Assembly (NCBI RefSeq): GCF_000196015.1
Contig: NC_007974.2
Coordinates: forward strand, 1,860,001 to 1,924,000
Reading direction: 5' to 3'
Length of the DNA stretch: 64,000 bases
Source of the DNA: Cupriavidus metallidurans CH34
GTDB taxonomy: Bacteria > Pseudomonadota > Gammaproteobacteria > Burkholderiales > Burkholderiaceae
Each line of letters begins with the position of its first letter. Within the stretch, counting starts at the first letter, position 1. The position numbers and the translations under genes were made by a program. The notes beneath the pieces are model-generated. The model was not told where the DNA came from and ran no database searches. It worked only from the letters and a program-made list of their open reading frames with translations. Shown one piece after another: positions 26,607 to 36,100 of this stretch.

Positions 26607-27836
26607 TCAGGTCACTGACTTGCGCGTGCGGAACGCTTCCGTGTTCCACGCCTCGCTTGTGACGATGTCCTTCAGTGCTGCGATGGTGTCCCAGATATCA
26701 ACGTGGCGAACGTAGAGCGCGGCAAAACCGAAGCGCAGGATGTCAGGGGCGCGGAAATCGCCGATGATGTTGCGCGCGATCAGCGCCTGCATGATCGCGT
26801 AGCCCTCCGCGTGCCGCAGCGATACCTGGCTGCCGCGTTGGTCTGCATCACGCGGCGTGGCCAGCGTGAAACCCAATCCCGCCAGTTCCTGCTCGGCCAG
26901 TGTGATAAACAGGTCGCCCAGCGACACGCTCTTCTCGCGCAATGCTTCCATGTCGACACCGTCGAACGCTTCCAGCGCGCTCTCCAGCGAAATCAGGCCG
27001 AGTTGCGGCGCGGTACCCGTCAGCATCCGGTCGATACCGGCATGCGGTGCATACTCGTGCGTGAACGCAAATGGCTGAGCGTGGCCATGCCAGCCGGAAA
27101 GCGGCTGACGGACATGCTCCAGGTGGCGCGAGGCGACGAACACGAACGCAGGCGCACCGGGGCCGCCGTTCAGGTACTTGTATCCGCATCCGACCGCAAA
27201 ATCGACCTCGCAGCGATTCAGGTAGACCGGCATGGCGCCCGCCGTGTGGCAGAGGTCCCAGACCACCAGCGCGCCAGCCTCGTGCGCGCGGCGGGTCATC
27301 GCCTCCATGTCGTAACGCTTGCCCGTCTTGTAGTTCACGTGGGTCAGCGAGACGATGGCCACGTTCTCGTCGATTGCGGACATCACCTCTTCGGGATCGA
27401 CGCAACGCAGCTCGCAGCCCGTCATCTCCGCAACGCTCTCCGCAATGTAGACGTCGGTCGGGAAATTGGTACGCTCGGCGAGAATCACGCCGCGGCCGGG
27501 CCGCATACGGGTGGCCGCCACCAGTACCTTGAACAGGTTGACCGAGGTCGAATCGGCCACGATCACTTCACCCTGCCCGGCGCCAATCAGCCGGGCAATG
27601 CGATCGCCGGTGCGCTGCGGCGCGGGATACCAGTCGGCATCGTTCCACGAACGGATCAGGCCTTCCGCCCATTCCTGTTCGATGGCCACCTTCATGCGGG
27701 CTGGCACATTGGCGGGCATCGCGCCCAGGGAATTGCCATCGAGGTAGATGGTGCCGGCCGGCAGCGCAAATCGTGCGCGGCAGCCCGCCAGTTTGTCTGC
27801 CGCGTCCAGCGCGGCACAGTCTTCGCGAATCATCAT
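26607..27836 (-). CDS. kynU: Kynureninase
   Basis: A 409-residue PLP enzyme, full length. LDGNSLGAMP near the N-terminus, the STSVNLFKV phosphate loop, D194 and H197 in VVWDLCHTAGAMP, and the PLP lysine K220 in GCGYKYLNGGPGAP are the kynureninase signatures. It cleaves L-kynurenine to anthranilate plus alanine, or 3-hydroxykynurenine to 3-hydroxyanthranilate. The adjacent 3-hydroxyanthranilate dioxygenase gene (71 bp upstream, same strand) indicates the second use here. No tryptophan 2,3-dioxygenase or kynurenine 3-monooxygenase gene lies in the window, so these must be elsewhere or the substrate arrives from outside. Confidence 0.96.
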   Translation of the reverse strand: MMIREDCAALDAADKLAGCRARFALPAGTIYLDGNSLGAMPANVPARMKVAIEQEWAEGLIRSWNDADWYPAPQRTGDRIARLIGAGQGEVIVADSTSVNLFKVLVAATRMRPGRGVILAERTNFPTDVYIAESVAEMTGCELRCVDPEEVMSAIDENVAIVSLTHVNYKTGKRYDMEAMTRRAHEAGALVVWDLCHTAGAMPVYLNRCEVDFAVGCGYKYLNGGPGAPAFVFVASRHLEHVRQPLSGWHGHAQPFAFTHEYAPHAGIDRMLTGTAPQLGLISLESALEAFDGVDMEALREKSVSLGDLFITLAEQELAGLGFTLATPRDADQRGSQVSLRHAEGYAIMQALIARNIIGDFRAPDILRFGFAALYVRHVDIWDTIAALKDIVTSEAWNTEAFRTRKSVT

Positions 27837-27906
27837 GGGTTGCGGGAATGCTGCAAGAAAAAGACGTGGAAATGCTGGTGTCCCGTCGGGACGTCAACCC
27901 AGCGTG

Positions 27907-28467
<561 letters not shown>

Positions 28468-28599
28468 TCACCGGCCTCTTGAATGGCTCGACCGGAGTCT
28501 AGGGGAGCCACGCCGGCCTCGATAATCAAACATCCGGCGCTGGCTATCCCGAACAGGAATACCAGCGCGTCCCGAAGCCACCCTTTCGGAATGTGTCAC

Positions 28600-29577
28600 T
28601 CAACAAGGCAGCGGCACGTCGGGCACGCTTGCCTGCGCGGCCTCTCGCAGGCAAGCGATGAATGCACGGCCCGCCGCGCTCTGTTCCTTGTTCGAACGCA
28701 CCGAGAATCCAACCGTGCCGAAGGCGCAGGTCTCCGGCAGGTCGAGGACGCGCAACAGGCCGGCGCGCGCGAACTGGTTCGCCGCCACGCTTGGCATCAG
28801 TGCAATGCGCGGGGTCTCCATCAGCAGCCCAAGGTTGGTCAGCAGCGACAGCGACTCGACGACGTCCCCTGGCAGCGGCAGGCCGGCAGTACGGAAAAGC
28901 TGCTCCGCTGCCAGGCGTGCCGGAGAGTCGGACGTCGGGAGTATCCACGCCGAATCGGCCAGCTCGGACAGGTGCCCCACGCGATCCGGCGCGTCGCCGT
29001 AGCCCTTGCCGACCACCGCGCAGAGCGACTCCTCGAACAACACCTCATGCGTCAGCGGGAAGGCCGTGGCAATCGGCAGTTCACGCTCGGGAAGGCGGCC
29101 GACGACGATGTCGAGGTCTCCCGTGGCCAGCGCCGGAAACAAGTGGGCGGTGGTGCCTTCGCGCACGGTCACCAGTACGTTCGGCGTGCGCGACTTGAGC
29201 ATGGAGATGGCCAGCGGCAACAGTCGTGCCGATGCCGAGATCAGCGTGCCGACGATGACGTGTCCGCTGGTCCCCAAGCGGAAATCATTCAGCTCGTCGG
29301 TCATGTAGCGCAGTTCGGCCATCAGCGACTTGACGCGCTGGCCGAGCAGCAGCCCAAGCTCCGTCGGCATCACGCCGCGGTTGGAACGCAGGAATAGCGC
29401 GCCATCGAAGCAAGACTCCAGTTCGTGAATCACCTTGGTCACGGCTGGCTGCGTCAGACGCATGTCATTGGCGGCGCGCATCACCGAGCGCGTCTGCAGC
29501 ACGCGCTCGAAGATCATCAGTTGGTTCAGCTTCAACCTGCGAATCAGCGAGATCTCGCTGAGTGGATTGACGGACAT
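28600..29577 (-). CDS. LysR-family transcriptional regulator
   Basis: A 325-residue protein; the start at 29577 gives MSVNPLSEISLIRRLKLNQL. The winged HTH is at about 17-75 (LQTRSVMRAANDMRLTQPAV, then TKVIHELESCFDGALFLRSN), and the effector domain starts near 105 (GTSGHVIVGTLISASARLLP). It resembles PcaQ/GbpR-type regulators of aromatic catabolism in its HTH and length. It lies 168 bp upstream of the dioxygenase gene on the same strand and is divergent from the porin at 29930, so it likely controls one or both. The effector is probably a pathway intermediate (inference). Confidence 0.93.
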   Translation of the reverse strand: MSVNPLSEISLIRRLKLNQLMIFERVLQTRSVMRAANDMRLTQPAVTKVIHELESCFDGALFLRSNRGVMPTELGLLLGQRVKSLMAELRYMTDELNDFRLGTSGHVIVGTLISASARLLPLAISMLKSRTPNVLVTVREGTTAHLFPALATGDLDIVVGRLPERELPIATAFPLTHEVLFEESLCAVVGKGYGDAPDRVGHLSELADSAWILPTSDSPARLAAEQLFRTAGLPLPGDVVESLSLLTNLGLLMETPRIALMPSVAANQFARAGLLRVLDLPETCAFGTVGFSVRSNKEQSAAGRAFIACLREAAQASVPDVPLPC

Positions 29578-29929
29578 TTGAGCCTCGGAATCACAAAGTT
29601 GAGAAGTCCTGCGCGGGCAGCCGGCGATTTTCCGCCATATACGTGCCGTATAGCGCACACACATTCGGGTCAACCCGCTATTACCAAACCCCCTCTGTGT
29701 ATAAGAAAATAATCATCGGAATACACATACTCGTCTACGTATAATTTGTAACTCCCGAGTATACACGTTGAGGAAATACGCGGGAGAGAGGAAGACGCCG
29801 CCAGGCGAGGTCTTCCGCACGATGGCAGGGGGAGGTGCCTGTGGCGATGACCAGCGACCCACGCTGGCCGCGCTGCCGTGCGGATGGACATTGCCCGCGA
29901 CACAAGAAACGAAAAGATTCGGAGACACA
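29578..29929. promoter_or_regulatory. Divergent control region between LysR and porin
   Basis: About 350 bp, AT-rich in 29690-29770. It contains TGTGTAT (29696-29702) and ATACACA (29721-29727) as an inverted pair 18 bp apart, and GTATACAC at 29759-29766. These match the operator word at 25086 and 47627 and may bind the GntR regulator. Confidence 0.6.
29759..29766. promoter_or_regulatory. Operator-like site B, GTATACAC
   Basis: Eight of the ten bases of the GTGTATACAC palindrome (context GAGTATACACG), 164 bp upstream of the second porin. Two further half-sites lie at 29696 and 29721. Confidence 0.55.
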
Positions 29930-30970
29930 ATGAAAAGGAAGCTGCTTGTACCGGGCGCGATGCTGTTCGCATGCGCTGGTGCCTATGCCCAGAGCGCGGT
30001 ATGGCTATCGGGCTACGTCGACCTGAACATCGAGCACCTGATTCAATCGGGCCCGGCCAGCGTCACGCGCATGACCAGCGGCGGGCTGAACAACTCGCGC
30101 TTCAACCTGAGCGGCGTCGAGGATCTCGGCGGCGGCTACAAGGCCGTGTTCACGATCGAGCCGATGTTCTCCGCCGACACGGGCGTGCAGTCGGCGCAGT
30201 TCCGTCAGTCCTTCGTCGGACTCAAGAGTGCGGACCTGGGCGAGGTGACGATGGGCCGCCAGTTCACGCCTTCGTACTGGATTGCGGGTTACGCGGACCC
30301 GAGTTGGGCCGCCGCGTACAGTATGGTGAACAACATGGAGTTCTTCTACGCGTCCTATCGCGTAGACAACGCCATCCAGTACAAGACGCCGACCTTCTAC
30401 GGATTCACCGGCCGCGTGATGTATGCGTTCGGACTCGAAGACACGACGCGTGCGGGGCGCTTCCTCAGTATCGGCGTTGACTACCGTAACGGCCCGCTGT
30501 TCCTGGGTGCGGTCAGCGAGCAGCAGTACACACGCGACATCCACCAGGCGTCGCAGATCCCGTCGTCACGCGACAACTATTTCTCCGCGGTCTACCGCAT
30601 CGGGGGCTTCGAGCCAACCGCCATCTTCCATACCTACAAGGGCTATTACGCGTATCCACCCTATGTGGCGTTTAATTCGAGCGGCTGGGATGCGCAGATC
30701 GGCGCGCGCTGGAACATCGACGGCCGCAGCCGCTTGTATGGCAGCGTGGTCTATCGTCACGACGACAACAACAAGAGCATCACCAGCGCGACCGGTTTCG
30801 TGATCGGCTACATCTACGGCCTGTCCAAGCGTACCGATCTCTATGCCACCTACGCACACGTGCATAACCAGAACACGGTGCCAATCGCGTACCCGGTGAC
30901 CTTCCAGTCCAACCCGAGTCCCGGACAGAACCCATCGGGGATGCAGCTTGGCATCCGCCACGCCTTCTGA
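29930..30970 (+). CDS. Gram-negative porin (Burkholderiales OmpC-like)
   Basis: A 346-residue protein with ATG at 29930 preceded by GGAG. Signal peptide MKRKLLVPGAMLFACAGAYA; the mature start is QSAVWLSGYVDLNIEHL. SRFNLSGVEDLGGGYKAVFT and MGRQFTPSYW are porin landmarks and the chain ends LGIRHAF. Only distantly similar to the porin at 23912, so the locus has two channels. A 26-bp hairpin follows (30986-31011), then the LVIVD-repeat gene. Confidence 0.93.
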   Translation: MKRKLLVPGAMLFACAGAYAQSAVWLSGYVDLNIEHLIQSGPASVTRMTSGGLNNSRFNLSGVEDLGGGYKAVFTIEPMFSADTGVQSAQFRQSFVGLKSADLGEVTMGRQFTPSYWIAGYADPSWAAAYSMVNNMEFFYASYRVDNAIQYKTPTFYGFTGRVMYAFGLEDTTRAGRFLSIGVDYRNGPLFLGAVSEQQYTRDIHQASQIPSSRDNYFSAVYRIGGFEPTAIFHTYKGYYAYPPYVAFNSSGWDAQIGARWNIDGRSRLYGSVVYRHDDNNKSITSATGFVIGYIYGLSKRTDLYATYAHVHNQNTVPIAYPVTFQSNPSPGQNPSGMQLGIRHAF

Positions 30971-30985
30971 ACACACCCGCTTGCT

Positions 30986-31011
30986 GCCGGCGCTGCGGAT
31001 GTGGCGCCGGC
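30986..31011 (+). terminator. Intercistronic hairpin after the porin
   Basis: GCCGGCGC and GCGCCGGC form an 8-bp stem with a 10-base loop. There is no T-run, so it may slow or process the transcript rather than end it before the gene at 31047. Confidence 0.4.
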
Positions 31012-31046
31012 TGGAACCACATCGCCTGATCAACAAGGAGTCAGTC

Positions 31047-32885
31047 ATGCATCATCCCCAACGCCGGCATCGCCACACGGCCCTGACCAGGGGCTGCGCT
31101 CTGGCAATCGCCCTGATGTCCGCGGCCCTGCTGCCGCTGGCCGCACGGGCCGCCGGCGCCGAATCCGCCGCTCCCGCTGCCGCCACGACTGCCGCTACCC
31201 CTGCCGTCACGCCGAACGCAGGCCAGGTCTCGCCGGGCACGCCCAACGTCAAGGACCCGTACCTGGCAGGCTGGCTGCGCCTGACCCCCGACCGTCGGCC
31301 CACCGCGCTCAAGGCCGGCGTCGACTACGGCATGGACCCGGCCACCGGCGAGTTCATCTGGCCCAAGGCCACGCAGGAAGTCCACAACGGCCAACGCTTC
31401 CCTGGCGAGATGACCACGTGGGACAAGAACACCTACTCGAAGAACGTCAAGGTTCTCGCCTTCTACCCGGGTGTCGGCTCGCCGTTCCATGCCTGGAACA
31501 ACATTATCGACTTCGAAGGCAAGCGATACCTGTACATCCATGATCGCGACTACCTGCGCATCATGGACGTGACCGACCCCGCTCACGGCAAGGTGGTCTA
31601 CTCGCAAGGCGGTGTCTGGGGTCCCAAGGGATCGAGCGAAAAGTATGACCCGAACACGGTGCAGGACTATCTCGGTGGCGCGACCATCGCCTGGAGCAAG
31701 AAGCTGGGCAAGCCGGTCATGGTGGCCTCGTACGAGATCGGCCGCTACGGCCTGATGCAAGAGAAGATGGAGCAGCCCGACAAGGTCGCGGCTCAGCGCC
31801 ACTACAACTCGCTCAAGGGCTTCAAGGTGTTCGTCATGGACGGCCCGCTGCCCAGCCAGTGGAGACTGCTGGCAACCCGCACCACGGACACGCAGCATCC
31901 GGATGCGCCAGTGGGCCAGCAACAGGGTTCCGGCTCGCTGGATGCGCCCGAGTACTACGGCGGCAAGTACATGATCGTTGCATCGGCGCCCGACGACAGC
32001 TACGCCCTGACCGAATACCCCAACTATCTGTACTCGCCCGGATACCAGGTCTGGGACATGTCGGACCCGGCCAATCCTACCTTCGTGTCGCAGGTGGCGG
32101 TACCGGGGCAGATCCTCGGCAACGCGGAGCATGAACAGACCTACCTCATGAACCCGCGCGCGGGTAACCGCACCTCGTGGATGGGGGCACGCAACCCCAT
32201 CTTCCTGCCCAAGTCGCTCGAAGCAGGCGGCAAGATCGGCTTCGGCGCGATGGGTGGTCTTGGGTTCTATGCGTTCGACCTGTCCAACCCTGCCCGTCCG
32301 AAGATGCTCGGCAACGTCAACACGCCGCCGAGCTACGCCGGCACCGAGTTCGACAATGCCGACGTAAGCCAGTACGAGCGCACGGGCTACGTGTTCACCA
32401 ACGGCTATCCGATGAACCGGGATTGCTACGAGCCGTACAAGGACATCTTCGTCGTCGACGCGCGCGATCCCGCGCGCCTCAAGGTGGCGGCCAAGCTGCC
32501 GCGACCCGAGGTCCCGGCCGGCGCGCCCTTCACCAGCTTCTGCCAGCGCGGCGGCAACTTCGGGCCCAAGCGCGCCAACGCCATCGGTCAGCCCGGCGGC
32601 TGGCGCCAGGGCATCGTGCCGTACTCGTTCTATAACGCCGGCGTGCAGATCTATGACGTGAAGAACCCGGCGCAGCCCACCATCGCCGGCTACTTCATCC
32701 CGCCGCTGGCCGACGAGACGCAATTGCCGTCTTACACCCTGGGCAAGGGCGTGTTCGCGATCTACACGGAGTACGACCGCAACATCATCTGGGCCTTTAC
32801 CGAAGACGGCGCCTACGCACTGTCGACGCCGTTGCTCGGCGAACCCGTGCTCGGCGCGCCGGCAAAGCCCTGGCCGCGACGCTAA
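31047..32885 (+). CDS. Exported LVIVD-repeat (beta-propeller-like) protein
   Basis: A 612-residue protein with ATG at 31047 after AAGGAG. A long signal peptide (to about residue 38, LPLAARAAGA) is followed by an alanine/threonine-rich linker and a large domain with repeated units of the LVIVD type: YLRIMDVTDPAHGKVVYSQG, YQVWDMSDPANPTFVSQV, YAFDLSNPARPKMLGNV, IFVVDARDPARLKVAAKL and VQIYDVKNPAQPTIAGYF. These blades suggest a periplasmic or outer-membrane propeller. Function is unknown; similar proteins in Burkholderiales lie near porins and cytochromes in catabolic regions. A cytochrome c gene follows 66 bp later. Confidence 0.85.
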   Translation: MHHPQRRHRHTALTRGCALAIALMSAALLPLAARAAGAESAAPAAATTAATPAVTPNAGQVSPGTPNVKDPYLAGWLRLTPDRRPTALKAGVDYGMDPATGEFIWPKATQEVHNGQRFPGEMTTWDKNTYSKNVKVLAFYPGVGSPFHAWNNIIDFEGKRYLYIHDRDYLRIMDVTDPAHGKVVYSQGGVWGPKGSSEKYDPNTVQDYLGGATIAWSKKLGKPVMVASYEIGRYGLMQEKMEQPDKVAAQRHYNSLKGFKVFVMDGPLPSQWRLLATRTTDTQHPDAPVGQQQGSGSLDAPEYYGGKYMIVASAPDDSYALTEYPNYLYSPGYQVWDMSDPANPTFVSQVAVPGQILGNAEHEQTYLMNPRAGNRTSWMGARNPIFLPKSLEAGGKIGFGAMGGLGFYAFDLSNPARPKMLGNVNTPPSYAGTEFDNADVSQYERTGYVFTNGYPMNRDCYEPYKDIFVVDARDPARLKVAAKLPRPEVPAGAPFTSFCQRGGNFGPKRANAIGQPGGWRQGIVPYSFYNAGVQIYDVKNPAQPTIAGYFIPPLADETQLPSYTLGKGVFAIYTEYDRNIIWAFTEDGAYALSTPLLGEPVLGAPAKPWPRR

Positions 32886-32891
32886 GCATGT

Positions 32892-32925
32892 CGGCCCGCC
32901 ATGCCTTGCGTGGGCCGGCGGGCCG
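32892..32925 (+). terminator. Hairpin after the LVIVD-repeat gene
   Basis: CGGCCCGCC (32892-32900) and GGCGGGCCG (32917-32925) make a perfect 9-bp stem with a 16-base loop, followed by GTCTTTC. Probably a weak terminator or processing site before the cytochrome gene. Confidence 0.5.
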
Positions 32926-32950
32926 GTCTTTCAGGCGACACGATGAATTG

Positions 32951-33304
32951 ATGAAGTCGAAGATGAAGTCGAAGAAAGCGTTTGTTTTTGCGGTGTTCTC
33001 CACTTGGGCGGCCGTGCTCGGCCTGTTGAATCCGGCCGCGCACGCCGCCCCTTCTTCCAGTGAGGAAACCTGCCGCGCGTGTCACGCGCTCGATACGGTC
33101 AAGGTTGGGCCGCCATTCCGTGCGATTGCCTCGCGCTATCACGACGATGCCGACGCCGTCGACAAGCTGAAGCAGAGCCTGCTCCAGGGTAGCAGCGGGA
33201 AATGGGGCACGGCGCAGATGCCGCCCAATCCCATCACGCCCGCCGAAGCCACACGCTTCGCGCACTGGATCCTGCAGCTTGCGGCACCGGGCCAGCGCAA
33301 CTAG
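32951..33304 (+). CDS. Small c-type cytochrome
   Basis: A 117-residue protein. The start at 32951 (MKSKMKSKKAFVFAVFSTWA) or at 32963 opens a signal peptide ending near NPAAHA. The mature protein has one haem motif CRACH, a conserved PPF, and an axial methionine in TAQMPPN, as in cytochrome c551/c552-type proteins. It would carry electrons in the periplasm. It lies behind the LVIVD-repeat gene and may work with it. Converges with a dehydrogenase gene over a bidirectional hairpin. Confidence 0.9.
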   Translation: MKSKMKSKKAFVFAVFSTWAAVLGLLNPAAHAAPSSSEETCRACHALDTVKVGPPFRAIASRYHDDADAVDKLKQSLLQGSSGKWGTAQMPPNPITPAEATRFAHWILQLAAPGQRN

Positions 33305-33329
33305 TGGCAGCCGACGCGCCGGCTGCCAC
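33304..33329. terminator. Bidirectional hairpin between convergent genes
   Basis: GTGGCAGCC and GGCTGCCAC make a perfect 9-bp stem with an 8-base loop between the cytochrome stop and the end of the dehydrogenase gene. Confidence 0.65.
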
Positions 33330-33351
33330 ATGCGCGCCGGCGGCGTCGCGC

Positions 33352-34305
33352 TCAGCCTGCCAGATCGACCGGATGGGCCGGCGCAGCGTGACGGAACCAT
33401 CCGTCCAGATTACGCAGCAGCGCCTCGTGCTGGGCCACGCGCGTTTCGGGCGAACGGCCCGCCATGTGCGGCGTCAGGATGACCTGATCCATCTCGCGAA
33501 ACGCCTCGGGCACCAGGGGCTCGGCTTCCAACACGTCGAGTGCGGCACCACCCAGCTCGCCGCGTCGCAGTGCCTGTACCAGCGCCTCGGTATCCACCAC
33601 GCTGCCACGCGCCACGTTGACAAGCAGGCCGTCGGGACCCAGCGCGCGCAGTACCTCCGCGTCGACCAGATGCCGAGTGGCCGGACCGCCGGGACAGGTC
33701 AATGCCAACACATCGCTTGCGGCCGCCAGCGAACGCACGTCGCCATACGGCGTGCGGTTCGGCTGCAGAGCGCCACTGCGGCGCAGGTAGGCCACGCGCA
33801 TGCCCACGGCCTCTGCCAGCGCGGCCAGACGCTGGCCGATATTGCCAAGCCCGACGATGCCCAGGGTCTTGCCGCGCACGCCCGGCCGCGGCGCGCGCAG
33901 CGCATCCCATTGCCCCGCCTTCAGGCCGCGATCGAGCATCGCAATGCCGCGCGACCACGCCAGCATCATCGCCAGCGCGTGGTCCGCCACGACCTGGCTA
34001 TTGGTATCCGGCGCATGGCACACGCGCACGCCACGCATCCGCGCCGCATCCCGTTCGATGTTCTCGTAGCCGGCCCCAAAGCTCGCGACCAGTTCCAGCG
34101 CCGGCAATGCGGCCATCTCGGCCCCGGTCAGTCCCGTGGAACCATTGGTCAGCACTGCGCGCGCCTGCACACGCTGCGCCTCGTCCACCGCTGTCCACGG
34201 CACGAACCGGTAACGCGGCGCATGCGCCCGCAGCCAGTCCTGATCCAGTGGCAGCCGCGTCAGCACGATCACCTCCCCTTCGTCTTTCATGCACGCCAGC
34301 GACAT
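33352..34305 (-). CDS. D-2-hydroxyacid dehydrogenase (NAD(P)-dependent)
   Basis: A 317-residue protein starting MSLACMKDEGEVIVLTRLPL; the ATG at 34305 follows GGGAGCGAGG. The Rossmann motif GIVGLGNIGQRLA sits near residue 150, the catalytic arginine in NVARGSVVDTEALVQAL, the glutamate in DVLEAEPLVPEAF and the histidine in LTPHMAGRS. The enzyme interconverts a 2-keto and a D-2-hydroxy acid in the cytoplasm, likely in the GyaR/HprA subgroup. It is divergent from the long catabolic operon and shares its control region, so it may recycle a 2-oxo acid of that pathway (inference). Confidence 0.92.
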   Translation of the reverse strand: MSLACMKDEGEVIVLTRLPLDQDWLRAHAPRYRFVPWTAVDEAQRVQARAVLTNGSTGLTGAEMAALPALELVASFGAGYENIERDAARMRGVRVCHAPDTNSQVVADHALAMMLAWSRGIAMLDRGLKAGQWDALRAPRPGVRGKTLGIVGLGNIGQRLAALAEAVGMRVAYLRRSGALQPNRTPYGDVRSLAAASDVLALTCPGGPATRHLVDAEVLRALGPDGLLVNVARGSVVDTEALVQALRRGELGGAALDVLEAEPLVPEAFREMDQVILTPHMAGRSPETRVAQHEALLRNLDGWFRHAAPAHPVDLAG

Positions 34306-34382
34306 TGCCTCGCTCCCTTTGGCTCGTTGTTGATGGGTTCCGCGTCGATACACGGTACACGATGAAAAGTATCACTTACTCC

Positions 34383-34411
34383 TTGACATGTATACACATA
34401 GAAAATAAAGT
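34383..34411 (+). promoter_or_regulatory. Sigma-70 promoter of the catabolic operon
   Basis: TTGACA at 34383-34388, a 17-bp spacer, then TAAAGT at 34406-34411 (4 of 6 to consensus), 91 bp upstream of the first gene. The operator-like word TGTATACA lies inside the spacer, so a bound repressor would block RNA polymerase. Confidence 0.7.
34388..34399. promoter_or_regulatory. Operator-like palindrome site C, TGTATACA core
   Basis: Sequence ATGTATACACAT with a perfect TGTATACA core (34389-34396) inside the promoter spacer; a further partial copy (GTATTCAC) follows at 34410-34417. Related to sites A, B and D. Confidence 0.7.
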
Positions 34412-34501
34412 ATTCACAAACGCGGATGTGCATAAAACGAATCGGGAGACCGAATACGTGCTGCGCATACCAACTTTGTCCGACAACACCAAACAGGAGA
34501 C

Positions 34502-35440
34502 ATGGTGAATTGGTATAGCCTCGCCACTTTTGAACTTGCCGGTCGGCAGCAGCCCGGCCTGGTCGTTGAGAACACGCTCTATGCGCTGGCCGATGTGGGC
34601 CAGGCGTGCGGCATCGAGGCATCGCGCCTGCCGCAGGACCTGAATGCGGCACTGGCGGACTGGTCGCGCCATGCGCCGCTGCTGGCCGACGCCGCCGCAC
34701 GTATTCCCGCATTGCGCGCGGCTGGCAAGCTCGCCGCGGTGGACGCCGCCGCCACCTATGCGGCGCCCTATCGGCCACGCCGGATCTTTGGCACCGCCTC
34801 AAACTTCTACGAGCACGCGGACGAGATGGGCACCAAGCTGGCTGCCCGCAGCGAAAGCCAGCCCTACATATTCATGAAGGCTGAAACCAGCGTGGTGGCC
34901 ACCGGCACCACGGTGCTGATGCCGCCGGAAACCAAGAAACTCGACTGGGAAGTGGAGCTGGGCGTAGTGATTGGCCAGGCATGCCGCCATGTCAGCGTGG
35001 AGGACGCGCTGTCGGTGATCGCCGGCTATACCGTGTTCAACGACATCAGCGCGCGTGACCTGAACCGCCGCACCGACTATCCGTTCACGCACGACTGGTT
35101 CCGCGGCAAGAGCTTCGATACCTTCGGCCCGATGGGCCCGTGGCTTGTGCCCGCGACCTGCATTCCCAATCCGCAGAACCTGCGCATGACGCTGCATGTC
35201 AACGGCGAGGTCATGCAGAACGGCAACACCTCGCAAATGATCTTCTCGGTGGCCGAGCAGATCGCCTACCTGTCGCGTATTCTGACGCTGCAACCTGGCG
35301 ACCTTATCGCCACGGGCACGCCGGACGGTGTGGGCATGGGGCGTGGACTCTTCCTGAAGCCTGGCGACAGCATGACGGCCTGGGTCGAGCAGATCGGCAC
35401 GATCGAGAACCGCGTCGCGCTGGAACCGAACGCACGCTAG
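34502..35440 (+). CDS. Fumarylacetoacetate hydrolase family protein
   Basis: A 312-residue protein. FAH-fold landmarks: FGTASNFYEHADEMG-type substrate loop, metal ligands in LDWEVELGVVIG (E residues) and ISARDLNRR (D), then TGTPDGVG near the end. Family members hydrolyse, decarboxylate or isomerise acylpyruvate-like compounds with Mg2+ or Mn2+. It is the first gene of the operon running to ACMS decarboxylase. Its exact reaction is not inferable; a role on a 2,4-dioxo acid is likely. Confidence 0.9.
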   Translation: MVNWYSLATFELAGRQQPGLVVENTLYALADVGQACGIEASRLPQDLNAALADWSRHAPLLADAAARIPALRAAGKLAAVDAAATYAAPYRPRRIFGTASNFYEHADEMGTKLAARSESQPYIFMKAETSVVATGTTVLMPPETKKLDWEVELGVVIGQACRHVSVEDALSVIAGYTVFNDISARDLNRRTDYPFTHDWFRGKSFDTFGPMGPWLVPATCIPNPQNLRMTLHVNGEVMQNGNTSQMIFSVAEQIAYLSRILTLQPGDLIATGTPDGVGMGRGLFLKPGDSMTAWVEQIGTIENRVALEPNAR

Positions 35441-35494
35441 CCACGCGCCGGCCACAGCCCGCTTCGCCAGGCAAACCAGGCAGGAGACAATCAC

Positions 35495-36100
35495 ATGACC
35501 CCCATTCGAACCCGCAAGCTGGGCCACCTCGTCCTGATGGTGCGCGATCTCGAAGCATCGACGCGCTTCTATACCGAGGTCCTGGGACTTACGGTGTCGG
35601 ACCGTATCGCCGACCAGATGGTTTTCCTGCGCGCCGGCGAGGACCACCACGACCTGGCACTTTCGCGGCTTCCGCCCGACGCGCCCGACCGCGACACCCC
35701 GCCCAGCTACACACGGCCAGGGCTCGAGCATTTCTCGTACTACGTGGAATCGCTCGATGAAATGCAGCGCGCAGTCGAGGTGGCACGCAGCCACGGCGTC
35801 ACCATCGAGCGTGGCATCGGGCAGCACGGACCCGGCGGCAATTGGTTCTTGGTCTTCAAGGATCCCGATGGCAACAACGTCGAGATCTATACGGAGATGC
35901 AGCAGATTCCCACCGGCAGCGAGCACACCGCGCAGACGTGGGAGCGAAACCTGGAATCGTTTGACCGCCATCGCCTTGCACACTTCGTGGTGCCGCCGGC
36001 GCCGGGCCTGCTCGCGGCCAAGCAGCGCAGCGAGCAGCGGCCAGCCCCGGCAGAGGACGACGATGCCGGCAAGGACACCGGCGGTGGAGCGGGCGCATGA
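35495..36100 (+). CDS. VOC family protein, possible extradiol-type enzyme
   Basis: A 201-residue protein. One VOC domain (residues 8-138) has GHLVLMVRDLEASTRFYTEV, LEHFSYYVESLDEM and NWFLVFKDPDGNNVEIYTEM, giving the His, His and Glu positions of type-I extradiol dioxygenases and glyoxalases. The GNNVEIYTEM end is typical of dioxygenase-like members. About 60 acidic and proline-rich residues form a tail of no known role. It overlaps the next gene by 4 bp (ATGA, 36097), so coupling is likely. Whether it opens a ring or acts on a thiol adduct is open. Confidence 0.85.
   Translation: MTPIRTRKLGHLVLMVRDLEASTRFYTEVLGLTVSDRIADQMVFLRAGEDHHDLALSRLPPDAPDRDTPPSYTRPGLEHFSYYVESLDEMQRAVEVARSHGVTIERGIGQHGPGGNWFLVFKDPDGNNVEIYTEMQQIPTGSEHTAQTWERNLESFDRHRLAHFVVPPAPGLLAAKQRSEQRPAPAEDDDAGKDTGGGAGA

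Noticed and set aside
25115..26662. A 515-residue plus-strand frame
   Set aside because: Antisense to the amino-acid permease; rich in histidine and arginine, as expected of a shadow of a membrane-protein gene.
31041..32723. A 560-residue open frame on the minus strand
   Set aside because: It is antisense to the LVIVD-repeat gene, which has a signal peptide and family repeats. Long antisense frames are common in GC-rich coding DNA.
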